Below, in pieces: positions 9,295 to 17,942 of a stretch of DNA of 64,000 bases. The stretch's first letter is position 1. The number at the start of each line of letters is the position of its first letter. Source of the DNA: Gallaecimonas mangrovi (GTDB lineage Bacteria; Pseudomonadota; Gammaproteobacteria; Enterobacterales; Gallaecimonadaceae); assembly GCF_003367375.1 (NCBI RefSeq), contig NZ_CP031416.1, positions 3,231,501 to 3,295,500 on the forward strand. Direction: 5' to 3'. A program made the translations under genes and the position numbers. Below the pieces are notes generated by a model that was given only the letters and a program-made list of their open reading frames with translations, ran no database searches and was not told the DNA's origin.

Positions 9295-9681
9295 ATGTTT
9301 GCCAATACCAACCTTGGAGTCATGAATTTGGGCTTCCCCGATGTCTGCCTGACACCGCCTTTTGCGCTGCCCATTCCTTACCCCAACATCGCGCTGTCGC
9401 TGACCCACATCCCCTCGCAATTCAAGGTGATTATTGGCGGCGGCTTGGCCGAGAACCTGCTAACCGAAGGCACCGTCAGCCTGGGCGATATGACCGGCGT
9501 ACAAACCGGCCTTATCTCCCACGAAGTGGCCGGGCAAGACCAGCCGGTGCTGGGCAGTTTTAAGGTGCTCTATGGCACTGCCTTTGCGACCCGGCTAACC
9601 AGTATCAACATTCAAAACGGCATCAACAGCATCGGTATCTCTTTGACACCGGCGCAGGTGGTGACCCTGCTTTTAGGATGA
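9295..9681 (+). CDS. DUF4150 PAAR-like T6SS tip protein
   Basis: A 128-residue protein resembling the DUF4150/PAAR-like family that sharpens the VgrG spike. Family features seen are the N-terminal MFANT...GVMNLGFPDVCLTPP start and the PIPYPNIALS segment (~residues 24-33), typical of PAAR-like proteins in DUF2169 islands. Unlike long DUF4150 effectors, there is no C-terminal toxin domain: the protein stops at the end of the tip fold, so cargo must be supplied by another protein. The ribosome site AAGGAG lies just upstream (9283-9288). It overlaps tssJ by four bases (ATGA). Confidence 0.75.
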   Translation: MFANTNLGVMNLGFPDVCLTPPFALPIPYPNIALSLTHIPSQFKVIIGGGLAENLLTEGTVSLGDMTGVQTGLISHEVAGQDQPVLGSFKVLYGTAFATRLTSINIQNGINSIGISLTPAQVVTLLLG

Positions 9682-10181
9682 AAACAATGACCAAGGTGCT
9701 GCGCTGTTTCGTTGTTACGGGCTTGCCGCTGATGCTGCTAAGCGGCTGCTCAACCCTGCTCGGTTGGGTGGGTTTTGGCCCCGACTACGCCGACATCGAC
9801 ACCTTGCAAGTGGTGGCCATGGCCGATGCCAACCAAGATACCGCCGGTAATCCAACTGCTACCCAGCTCGATATCGTGCTGGCGCTAAGCCCCCTGGCCC
9901 AGCAGCAGCTGCCCGCCACCGCACCCCAGTGGTTTACCCAGAAAAGAGCCCTGCTTGATAGCTTGCCGCAAGACTTGGCGGTGGTGTCGTTGCAACTGCC
10001 GCCCGGCACCAGTATCAAGGCCGTGGCGCTGCCCGATAACGCTGATAAAGCGCTGCAGGTTGTAGCCTACAGCCAGTATTTCGCCCTGGCCGGGCAAAAC
10101 CGTTTAGACCTGACCCGAGTGCGCAAAGCCAAGCTGGTGCTGCGCAGCCAAGACCTCACTCTTATTAACCTGGATGACTAG
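9678..10181 (+). CDS. tssJ: T6SS outer-membrane lipoprotein TssJ
   Basis: TssJ anchors the TssJLM membrane complex in the outer membrane. The 167-residue product has a lipoprotein signal with lipobox LLSGC (Cys24 if started at 9678; a second Met three residues later is also possible). A transthyretin-like domain follows, with the family segment TQLDIVLALSPLAQQQLP and a C-terminal VLRSQDLTLINLDD edge strand. The start overlaps the DUF4150 stop, and tssK begins 9 bases after its stop. Length fits the family. Confidence 0.87.
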   Translation: MKTMTKVLRCFVVTGLPLMLLSGCSTLLGWVGFGPDYADIDTLQVVAMADANQDTAGNPTATQLDIVLALSPLAQQQLPATAPQWFTQKRALLDSLPQDLAVVSLQLPPGTSIKAVALPDNADKALQVVAYSQYFALAGQNRLDLTRVRKAKLVLRSQDLTLINLDD

Positions 10182-10189
10182 GCCGAATT

Positions 10190-11599
10190 ATGGATATTTC
10201 AACTTTGTTGCCGGAAGCTGTCGAATGGTCTGAAGGTATGTTGCTGTCACCGCAGCATTTGCAGCAAAACGACATTTACTGGGGTCATCAGTTACGCCAC
10301 CTCGCCAGCGCCCTGCACCCTTATTACTGGGGGCTGATTAACCTTGAATACGACGAAACGGCGCTGGCCAAGGGGCTGCTGCGCATCACCCAACTGCAGG
10401 CCTTAATGCCAGATGGCTTTGTGGTGCAATACCCCGGCCACACCACAGAGCCGTTGCAGCTTAACGTCAATAACCCGGAGCTTTGGCACGACAAACGCCT
10501 GCATCTGTATTTGGCAATACCGGTGCGCGAAGAAGGCGCCGCTTCCAGCCAAAGCCGTATTCAACGTTTTGATAGGGTCGCCGGGGCGTTAGAAGCCGAC
10601 GAATGCCAACTGGAAAGCCGCTTGGAAGTGGGCCGGCTCAGGCCAAGGCTCACCCTGCTTGGCGACAAAACCGTACCGGCCAAATTTGTGGCGCTGCCAC
10701 TGCTGGCCCTGGAAAAAGACAGCGGCGAGCACTTGCGGGTAGCAGACTACCACCCGCCAATGCTGCGCTTTGCGGCCTGCCACTTTATGGACCCAAAGCA
10801 GCAATTGCCGCAGCGCCTAAGCGCCATCACCAAAAACATGCGCAGCAAAATACGCGACTTAGTGGGCGGGCGGCGACTTAACGAAAACCCCAACCAATTA
10901 AACACCGAGGCACGGGTACAACTGTTTGTTGCCCGGCACTTGGCGGCGCTGCTGCCGTCGCTGGAATTACAGCTGCAATCTGGCATGGCCCACCCTTACA
11001 ACCTTTACATCAAGCTGGCAGAACTGGCAGGCCACCTCGCCGCCATTGGCACCAACCCGTCACCACCGGTGGTGGACCAATACAACCATGACGACCTTCT
11101 GCCAGGCTTTAACGCCCTAATCAGCTTTATTGAGCAGCGGCTGAACCTGATTCATGCCCAGTTTGAAGCCATGCTCTTTGAGCACCATGCCGCCAGCCTC
11201 TTTAGCCGCGCCCTGTCAGACGAGCTGCTAACAGACCGCCTGTTAATCGAAATTCGTCCCAAACCCGGGCAAACCGAAAGCCAGCTCAAGGAATGGGTAA
11301 GCCAAGCCCGTGTCGCCAGCGAGGCGTTAATGCCACTGCTGGAGCAGCGGCGCCTACCCGGTTGCAAGCTGCGCCAGGTTAACCCTCGCCAATACACCGG
11401 CCTGAACCTGGCCGAAGGGGCGCTATTGTACGAGTTGGAAAACCAAACCATTGAGCAGCAAGGCCAGGAGCAAAACATGATTTTGGCCAGCAGCCCACTG
11501 GTTATTCAGGGGCCGCAACAGCAAAGCGCCCCCAGAGACATCGTGCTGCACCGCGATTTAGGTGGCGACAACGGCAAGGAGCAACACGGCGATGCCTAA
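10190..11599 (+). CDS. tssK: T6SS baseplate-membrane connector TssK
   Basis: TssK trimers link the baseplate to TssL/TssM and descend from siphophage receptor-binding proteins. The 469-residue protein shows the N-terminal VEWSEGMLLSPQHLQQND motif (residues ~11-28), a TssK signature, and the conserved Lys/Arg-rich helix around KNMRSKIRDLVGGRR. The shoulder and head domains extend to ~residue 440, followed by a Gln-rich tail. No strong Shine-Dalgarno is seen, but it follows tssJ by 9 bases. It overlaps the tssL start by 8 bases. Confidence 0.92.
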   Translation: MDISTLLPEAVEWSEGMLLSPQHLQQNDIYWGHQLRHLASALHPYYWGLINLEYDETALAKGLLRITQLQALMPDGFVVQYPGHTTEPLQLNVNNPELWHDKRLHLYLAIPVREEGAASSQSRIQRFDRVAGALEADECQLESRLEVGRLRPRLTLLGDKTVPAKFVALPLLALEKDSGEHLRVADYHPPMLRFAACHFMDPKQQLPQRLSAITKNMRSKIRDLVGGRRLNENPNQLNTEARVQLFVARHLAALLPSLELQLQSGMAHPYNLYIKLAELAGHLAAIGTNPSPPVVDQYNHDDLLPGFNALISFIEQRLNLIHAQFEAMLFEHHAASLFSRALSDELLTDRLLIEIRPKPGQTESQLKEWVSQARVASEALMPLLEQRRLPGCKLRQVNPRQYTGLNLAEGALLYELENQTIEQQGQEQNMILASSPLVIQGPQQQSAPRDIVLHRDLGGDNGKEQHGDA

Positions 11600-12365
11600 G
11601 GTCACCTGGACCGGCCACGAACTGGTGACCGGTTTTACCGACTTTTATCAGGAAGTGGCGCTTATAAAAGAAGCCATTGCCGTGGGGCGTTTGTCGCTGC
11701 TGCTGGACCAAAATACCCACAGCGCCCAGGACCAGGCGGCGCAGGTTAGCGCTCGCCTGGCAGAACTGCTGCAGCGCCAATTGCTGTCAATGAAGGCCGA
11801 CGCCACCCGCGAGGCCCGCCGCCTCTATGACATGGCCCATTACGCCATGGCGGCCCTGGCCGACGAAATTTTTATTCTGGAATTGCAGTGGGACGGCCAG
11901 CAGTACTGGACCAACTATCTGCTGGAATACAACTTGTTTAAGCGCCGCCAGTCCGGAAGCCAGTTTTTCGAGTTAATCGACTGGCTGTTACGCCAGCGCC
12001 AAAACGACTCGCACCTGATGGAACTGGCCGCCATTTATTTGCTGGCGCTGCAATTAGGTTTTAAAGGCCAGTACCGGGGCAGCCGTGGCCAAATCACCCT
12101 GGCCGCCTACCGCCGCAAATTAATGCACTTTATCAATACCCGCGGCTTTAACAGCGACCAGGGGCTACCGATGTTCCCCATGGCGTACCAGTACACCCTT
12201 TGCAACAGAGACGACCGCCGCCTGGCCCCCTTGCGCCCTTGGCTGTTAACAGCACTGGGCTTAGGCGTGCTTTATCTGGTGCTCTCAAGCGGTGTCTGGA
12301 TTGAGTTAACCGATCCGATAAATGCCTTACTTAATACCTGGCTCAGTGCCCCGGGAGATTACTGA
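11592..12365 (+). CDS. tssL: T6SS inner-membrane protein TssL (DotU-type, no peptidoglycan domain)
   Basis: TssL (DotU/ImpK) is a cytoplasmic hook anchored in the inner membrane by a C-terminal helix; it contacts TssK, TssE and TssM. I place the start at ATG 11592, 10 bases after AGGAG, rather than at the upstream GTG 11562. This gives 257 residues starting MPKVTWTG. Visible hallmarks are the YDMAHYAMAALADEIFI helix and the NLFKRRQSGSQFFELIDWLL region. One transmembrane helix (LLTALGLGVLYLVLSSGVWI) lies near the C-terminus. There is no OmpA-like peptidoglycan domain, so cell-wall anchoring must come from another protein. The tssM start abuts its stop. Confidence 0.9.
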   Translation: MPKVTWTGHELVTGFTDFYQEVALIKEAIAVGRLSLLLDQNTHSAQDQAAQVSARLAELLQRQLLSMKADATREARRLYDMAHYAMAALADEIFILELQWDGQQYWTNYLLEYNLFKRRQSGSQFFELIDWLLRQRQNDSHLMELAAIYLLALQLGFKGQYRGSRGQITLAAYRRKLMHFINTRGFNSDQGLPMFPMAYQYTLCNRDDRRLAPLRPWLLTALGLGVLYLVLSSGVWIELTDPINALLNTWLSAPGDY

Positions 12366-15300
12366 TGATGGCCGTCATTAAAGGGGTATTGGCGTCTTTT
12401 CAGCTGTGGCAGTGGTTGCTGCTGGCCTTTGCCATGGTGTTGCTGGTGCTGCTGGTCTGGCTGCTGCTTAGAGCCAGAAAAAACCGCCGCTTGCGCAAGC
12501 TGCCGGACGAAAAACCGCCGCTGCCCAAGCGCTGGCTGCAAAGCGTAACCGATGCGCTTCGCTATATCACCACCCGCCAGGCCTGGCGCTACCAGCACCA
12601 GTGGGTATTGCTGCTTGGGGAACTGGGGGCTGGAAAATCGAGCTTGGCGGCGTCCATTGAAGCCACCGACAGAGAAGCCAACTTACTGCAAAGTCACCAG
12701 CAAAAGCCGCGCCAATGGCAGCATTTAAAAGGCCTTAACACCATTGCCGACGGGGTGGTGCTTAACCGCGACGGCATTATTATTGACCCGCCCGGAGAGC
12801 TGGCCAACGCCGCCAGCGACAGCAAACAAGCCCAGCAATGGCAACAATTGCTAGACGCCATTAATACCGAACGGCCGGAACGGCCCCTTGATGCCGTGGT
12901 GCTCACCCTGAGCGCCGTCTCCTTGCAGCACAAAACCCCGGAGCAGTTAACGGCCCTTGCCGACAATCTTTACCTGCAGCTTTGGCAGCTACAAAAACGC
13001 TTTGAGTTTGTGCTGCCGCTGTATGTGGTGATAAGCCACTGCGACAGCTTAGAGGGCTACGATGCCTACTGGCAGCAACTGGACCCGGCCCGTCGCCAAG
13101 AAATGTGGGGCTGGTCGAACGATGCCCTAAACGACCAGGAAACCGTGCCGGTGCTGGTTGCCAGCGTCTTTGAAGAGGTGATGACCAGCCTTCGCCAGCA
13201 CCAGATCCAGGCGGCGGCCCGCCATGAAAACATCGACAACGCCGACGATTTCTTCCTGTTTCCGCGCCGGGTTTTAGGCCTGGCAGAGCCCCTTATCAAG
13301 GTGCTCGAACAACTCTTTCGCCCCAGCACCTTTATGGTCAATAACTACCTGCGCGGCATCTACTTCACCGGCAGCCTGCAAGCCAAGCAAAACCCGCAAC
13401 AAGGTGCCACCCATCAGGTGGATTTTGTGCGCCAGCTCTTTACCGACAAAATTTTCAAGGAAAAACGGCTGGCCCGGCCGCTTCGACAAAGTATTTGGTC
13501 GCGCAACCGGGTTATTCGCAACCTGCAATATGGCCTGATCGCCGCCACCTTAGTCTCTGCGGGGGTGCTGGGCTATCAGTCGCTGAATCTGGATAAACAG
13601 GTCAGCCACATGAACAACACCCTGGAAACGGTCAACCTGGTGAACCACTTGCAAGTCACCAACGCCGGTTGCATTAACCAAAGCGATATTTTCAGGGTGA
13701 TAGACAGCATTGGCGATGTACCGGCGTCTTTTCACTCGGTGGTGATCCCCATCTCCTACGTGGACTCACGCATGCTGGAAAAAGCCAGCGCCTGGCTTGC
13801 CAACAAAAGCCTGAGCAATATCGTAATGACCGGCATGCACTGCGAACTGGTTAAAAAAATCAAGGAGTTGAAAGCACGGCCCAGCCACATCAATGACCCT
13901 TTAATGACCAGCACCTCGCTGACTAACGATCGCACCTTGCTGCTCAATTACCTTGACCAAGTCAACGCCCTGGAAGACGCCGTCGAAGGCTTTAATTACA
14001 TCTCTAAAACCGCGTCAAATGGCGATACCGGCCGCCAGGTCAAAGCCTTTGAAGATTTGCTGCACTATCTTTATGGCCGCGCGGTGCCGGAATCGGTGCG
14101 TCAAAGCAACAGCATCTACAGCAGCGCTGTCACCAAAGTGTCTTACGCCAAGCCCTTACTGCTCGACAAACCGTATAAGGACATGATCAGCAGCAACTTG
14201 GCGATCATGGCAAGCCACTACCACCAGCAACTGTTAGACAGGGTCGATTTTGGTACCGACCTCATCGCCAAACTGCAAAACCAGCAAGGGGATATTCCCG
14301 ACGAAATTGTCGCGCTAAAAGACTGGATCAACTGGATGCGCACCAGCTGGCTGGGCAACGACGCCAAGCACAATCCTTGCGCCGACATGGCCCGCGACTT
14401 AGACGACAAACTGCGCCCGCTTTATCGCGACCATGGATATGAAGTGAGCCTGGAGAAGCAAGTTGACCAGTTTGCCTCCGACCAGTGCTACGACAAGGTT
14501 ATGGCCCAACTCGGTGCCTTTAAGCTGGCCCCTTATGGCAACGTATTTTCCCCCACCTTATCTGGCGGCTACACCTTAAACCCGAAGTTGCTACCGGAAA
14601 TGGGCGGCGTATCGGCACTCGCAGAATTACCACTGATGCATGTTCCCGCCAGCCAAGGCTTTAGCTGCCAGGCCGCCACCGAAAGCTGGAACATTGAGCA
14701 GCTGGCCCAAGCCGAACGCTTTATCGAGCAATATCAAACCTTTGCGCAAAGTCAGAAAGCCGACACCAGCCAGCCACTGCCGCTGTATTTGCAGCTGGCA
14801 CGCCAGCATCTTAGCGGTTTACTGGCCGCCACCTTGGCCGATGCCCAGCAGTTACCTGCCCCACAAGACAGCAACAATATTGGCGTGGAAAGTCAGCTGG
14901 CCAGCGCTGCTGCCAACTTTACCAAAGCGCAAGATAAGCTCAGTAAGCTTCGCCAACAAATGGCCAGCATCGGCGATGCAAAAGGTGCCAGCGAGCTTAA
15001 TAGTTGCGTACAAGGCTACAGCACTAACATGCTCAGAAAGCTGAGTTTACTCACCGAAAACAGCCGCCTTTACAGCCCGCAGGCCACCGCGGCTAACGCC
15101 GACCCACAAACCAAAATCTACCGCCTAGGCAGCAGCAGCGACGTTAAAGACTACCTGGCCCGTCAGCGCCAGCGCGTCATGGTGTTGGCCAGCTACGCCC
15201 AGCCCTTTATTCAATACCTAAGCCAGAACCCGGCCACCATCAGCACCACCGCCTTACCAGCCAACGCCACTGCCGCTTATTGGCAGGGCACATCGGCGCA

Positions 15301-16285
15301 GCTCAAAGCCTACCAAGACGCCGTGCCCGACGCCGACGTAGCAAGCCTGGACGATTTTATCGGCAAAACCCTGGCCCCCATGGACTACCAAAACTGTGGC
15401 CAGCTTCTGCAAAGCCAGGCTGCTCTGCCCGATGGCAATAACCTCTTTGCCCAGCAAGGTCAGCAACTGGCAACCCAAACCCAGTGGCGCTGTGACGACC
15501 GCCGCGACGCCGATGCCTACAGCCAATACCGGGAACTGGCAACGCGCTTTAACAGCCAACTCGCGGGCCGCTACCCCTTTGCAGGTACCGACGCACCTGA
15601 CGCCGACCCCGCCACCGTTAAAGCCTTTTTCACAGATTACCTCGCTGAAAAAGCCAGCTTAGCCGCTGCCATTGCCGGCTTACCCGAAAGCCACTGGCAA
15701 ACCATTCGCGCCTTTTTGGCCAAGCTGGATGCCGCCGCCGCCTTTTTCGGGCCGGTGCTAACGGGCAATCAAAGCTTGGCGCTGGCCGTTAGCGTCGATT
15801 TTAATGCCCTGCCCAAAAACAGTAGCGGCAGCGATCAACTTATTGCCTGGCAATTGGCCACCCCAGCCAACAGTGCCCGTTTCCCCGGCGGCCCGCAGCA
15901 ACTGCCCTGGGCATTGGGCCAAAGCCTGACCCTAACCCTGAGCTGGGCTAACCAGTCGCCCTGGCAGCCACGAATTGACCCAGCCCAAGCGCAGTTAACC
16001 ACCACCGGCCAAAGCGCCCGCTTCACGCAAACGGGCAATTGGGCACTGCTCAAACTGATTGAAACCCACAAACCGCTGGCCGTGAGCGCCACTGATCCGT
16101 TAAACGCCAGCCGTTATTACCTGGCCTTTAAGGTGCCGGTTATCGACGGCAACAATCCTCCGAACAATGCCAGTGCCCTGCTCTACATGGCACTGGGGCT
16201 CGGGGTTACCGACAGTAAAACCCAGGTCAAGCAACCCTTGGTGTTGCCCAAAGATTGGCCTGTTAGCGCACCTGTGTATTGGTGA
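12365..16285 (+). CDS. tssM: T6SS inner-membrane protein TssM (IcmF)
   Basis: TssM spans the periplasm and joins TssL to TssJ. The 1306-residue protein has a first transmembrane helix at residues ~16-35, a Walker A motif GELGAGKS at residues 85-92, and a further transmembrane segment at ~387-405 (LIAATLVSAGVLGYQSL). The periplasmic part extends to the C-terminus, where a beta-rich IcmF-C-type domain carries LPWALGQSLTLTLSW. The intact Walker A suggests NTP binding is retained, which is not true of all TssM proteins. Size is typical (1100-1300). The stop TGA lies just before the tssA ribosome site. Confidence 0.92.
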   Translation: MMAVIKGVLASFQLWQWLLLAFAMVLLVLLVWLLLRARKNRRLRKLPDEKPPLPKRWLQSVTDALRYITTRQAWRYQHQWVLLLGELGAGKSSLAASIEATDREANLLQSHQQKPRQWQHLKGLNTIADGVVLNRDGIIIDPPGELANAASDSKQAQQWQQLLDAINTERPERPLDAVVLTLSAVSLQHKTPEQLTALADNLYLQLWQLQKRFEFVLPLYVVISHCDSLEGYDAYWQQLDPARRQEMWGWSNDALNDQETVPVLVASVFEEVMTSLRQHQIQAAARHENIDNADDFFLFPRRVLGLAEPLIKVLEQLFRPSTFMVNNYLRGIYFTGSLQAKQNPQQGATHQVDFVRQLFTDKIFKEKRLARPLRQSIWSRNRVIRNLQYGLIAATLVSAGVLGYQSLNLDKQVSHMNNTLETVNLVNHLQVTNAGCINQSDIFRVIDSIGDVPASFHSVVIPISYVDSRMLEKASAWLANKSLSNIVMTGMHCELVKKIKELKARPSHINDPLMTSTSLTNDRTLLLNYLDQVNALEDAVEGFNYISKTASNGDTGRQVKAFEDLLHYLYGRAVPESVRQSNSIYSSAVTKVSYAKPLLLDKPYKDMISSNLAIMASHYHQQLLDRVDFGTDLIAKLQNQQGDIPDEIVALKDWINWMRTSWLGNDAKHNPCADMARDLDDKLRPLYRDHGYEVSLEKQVDQFASDQCYDKVMAQLGAFKLAPYGNVFSPTLSGGYTLNPKLLPEMGGVSALAELPLMHVPASQGFSCQAATESWNIEQLAQAERFIEQYQTFAQSQKADTSQPLPLYLQLARQHLSGLLAATLADAQQLPAPQDSNNIGVESQLASAAANFTKAQDKLSKLRQQMASIGDAKGASELNSCVQGYSTNMLRKLSLLTENSRLYSPQATAANADPQTKIYRLGSSSDVKDYLARQRQRVMVLASYAQPFIQYLSQNPATISTTALPANATAAYWQGTSAQLKAYQDAVPDADVASLDDFIGKTLAPMDYQNCGQLLQSQAALPDGNNLFAQQGQQLATQTQWRCDDRRDADAYSQYRELATRFNSQLAGRYPFAGTDAPDADPATVKAFFTDYLAEKASLAAAIAGLPESHWQTIRAFLAKLDAAAAFFGPVLTGNQSLALAVSVDFNALPKNSSGSDQLIAWQLATPANSARFPGGPQQLPWALGQSLTLTLSWANQSPWQPRIDPAQAQLTTTGQSARFTQTGNWALLKLIETHKPLAVSATDPLNASRYYLAFKVPVIDGNNPPNNASALLYMALGLGVTDSKTQVKQPLVLPKDWPVSAPVYW

Positions 16286-16296
16286 AGGATGCAACC

Positions 16297-17433
16297 ATGA
16301 ACACACCACTTTTTGCCAAGGCCCAGCAGTATTTTCAAGAGGTGCTTGGCGTGCCGTTAGATGACTTACTAAGCCCCATTACCCAGGAGCAACCCACGGG
16401 TAAGTCGGTCAGGGCCAATGGTGTATACAGCGCCATCAAAGAAGCGCGCCGTGAAGATGACCCCACCCTGCCAATGGGTGCTTGGTCTCATGAATTAAAA
16501 CAGGCCGACTGGCCCAAGGTCAGCGATATCGCCGTGCATGCGCTGATGAGCAAAAGTAAAGATTTGCAACTGGTGGCGTGGCTGTTTGAGGCGCAACTTA
16601 ACCAGCACGGCTTTAAAGCCATTGGCGCCTGCCTGACCCTGATGCAATCACTTTGCAGCCAATACTGGGACAACTTGTATCCGCGCATTGACGAAGGTGA
16701 CCAAGAATACCGTGCCAATGTCCTGCACTGGGTTAATGACAAGCTGCTGCCGCAAATAAGGCTACTTAGCATTACCAGTGCTAACCGCGACGCCCCCGAA
16801 TACGGTTGGGGCGATTACGAACACGCCAAGTTACAAGAGCTGGCCCTTGCCAAACACCCGGCGCGTAAAAACCAGGAACAAGTAGCCGAAGGGCCGACAC
16901 TGGCCGATTTTCAGTCCCATATGTCGGCAACCGCCACCGACGATTTTCAGCGGCTTTATCACACCTTGCACGACGCCCTTATGGCGCTAGAAGCCTTGGT
17001 GGCAACGCTGGATGAGCACTGGCAAGAACAAGCGCCGAGCCTTAATAACCTGGCATCACTGCTTGAGCAAATTCAGGCCCTGGTAGCTGGCGAGCTTTAT
17101 AAGCGCGGCATTCGCCTTGCCAGCCACCGCAGCGCCGATGAAGACCCGGGCAGCCCCCCCGCACCGGACGGTGCGAGTGGCGACGGCGGCAGTGACGGCG
17201 GCGGTGGCGAAGGCCCCATTCGCAGCCGCGAAGACGCTTACCACCGCCTAGCGGTCATTGCTGATTACCTGGCTAACCGTGAGCCCCACAGCCCGGTGCC
17301 AGCCCTTATTTTGCGCGCCGTGGAATGGGGCAACATGAATACCGCCGAGCTCTATAACGAAGTGTTTGTGAAATTTGGCGGCAACTTGAATTTATTCGAG
17401 TTGCTGGGTTTGGAAATGGAAGAGCGTAATTAG
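16297..17433 (+). CDS. tssA: T6SS sheath-assembly protein TssA (short type)
   Basis: TssA caps the growing sheath and tube and coordinates polymerisation. The start ATG 16297 is chosen because GAAGGA lies 7 bases upstream; an upstream TTG at 16279 inside tssM is unlikely. The 378-residue product has the ImpA N-terminal domain (LLSPITQEQPTGKSVR through WDNLYPRIDEGDQEYR), an alpha-helical middle, and a Gly/Asp/Ser-rich linker at ~residues 285-307. It ends with a short C-terminal domain (REDAYHRLAVIADYLANREP, then SPVPALILRAVEWG). No VasL-like hydrophobic region is seen. Confidence 0.88.
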   Translation: MNTPLFAKAQQYFQEVLGVPLDDLLSPITQEQPTGKSVRANGVYSAIKEARREDDPTLPMGAWSHELKQADWPKVSDIAVHALMSKSKDLQLVAWLFEAQLNQHGFKAIGACLTLMQSLCSQYWDNLYPRIDEGDQEYRANVLHWVNDKLLPQIRLLSITSANRDAPEYGWGDYEHAKLQELALAKHPARKNQEQVAEGPTLADFQSHMSATATDDFQRLYHTLHDALMALEALVATLDEHWQEQAPSLNNLASLLEQIQALVAGELYKRGIRLASHRSADEDPGSPPAPDGASGDGGSDGGGGEGPIRSREDAYHRLAVIADYLANREPHSPVPALILRAVEWGNMNTAELYNEVFVKFGGNLNLFELLGLEMEERN

Positions 17434-17461
17434 GTCACTATTTAACAGAGGGATGTTTCAC

Positions 17462-17923
17462 ATGAATAGGCTTGCAACAACCGCGTTATTATCCACTGGC
17501 ATGGCAGCAGGTGTGGCAGCCATAGCCAAGAAACGCTTTGATAACGTTACGCAATTACAAGGTGCGTATCATCCCGCCGATAGCTCTAGAACCAACGCTG
17601 TCTTTGCTACCAATCATTTTGCCCACGGCACTGTCGGTAACACGGTTAACTTTGCAGCTCGCGCTTTTCATGCTTTTGCTGGCGATAACTTCAGTGCCCA
17701 ATCAGGCACCTTTTTTTCTTCACCCGCCGCTCAGCGACACATGAGTATGGCGGCAACACCCCACAACAATGCCAGTTTCGCACAGCGAGAACATGCCCAC
17801 TTTAGCGCACTACATCAGCTACATCCTTTTGATCTTGGCGCTTTTGCCGGGGCTTCGTTCAAGCCATCACAGCGAGTTGCTGTCATGAACAGGGTTCAAC
17901 AGATGGACTTGGGCAGGAAATAA
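17462..17923 (+). CDS. Unknown small His/Phe/Ala-rich protein after tssA
   Basis: I do not recognise this 153-residue protein. The start ATG 17462 is preferred over 17453 because AGAGGG then sits about 9 bases away. The N-terminus MNRLATTALLSTGMAAGVAAIAKKR is hydrophobic and could be a signal or membrane-inserting segment, followed by a basic patch. The rest is unusually rich in His, Phe, Ala and Asn (NHFAHGTVGN, ARAFHAFAGDNF, REHAHFSALHQLH). It lies 28 bases after tssA and 19 before the GNAT-fusion gene, so it probably belongs to the same transcript. Base composition is lower in G+C than the tss genes. It could be a T6SS cargo, an accessory or an immunity protein; nothing in the sequence decides. 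Confidence 0.6.
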   Translation: MNRLATTALLSTGMAAGVAAIAKKRFDNVTQLQGAYHPADSSRTNAVFATNHFAHGTVGNTVNFAARAFHAFAGDNFSAQSGTFFSSPAAQRHMSMAATPHNNASFAQREHAHFSALHQLHPFDLGAFAGASFKPSQRVAVMNRVQQMDLGRK

Positions 17924-17942
17924 ATCATTTCGAGGGCTAATC

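Noticed and set aside
17150-17215. Gly/Asp/Ser-rich repeat in tssA as a possible tandem repeat element
   Set aside because: It encodes a flexible linker between TssA domains; no perfect DNA repeat unit.
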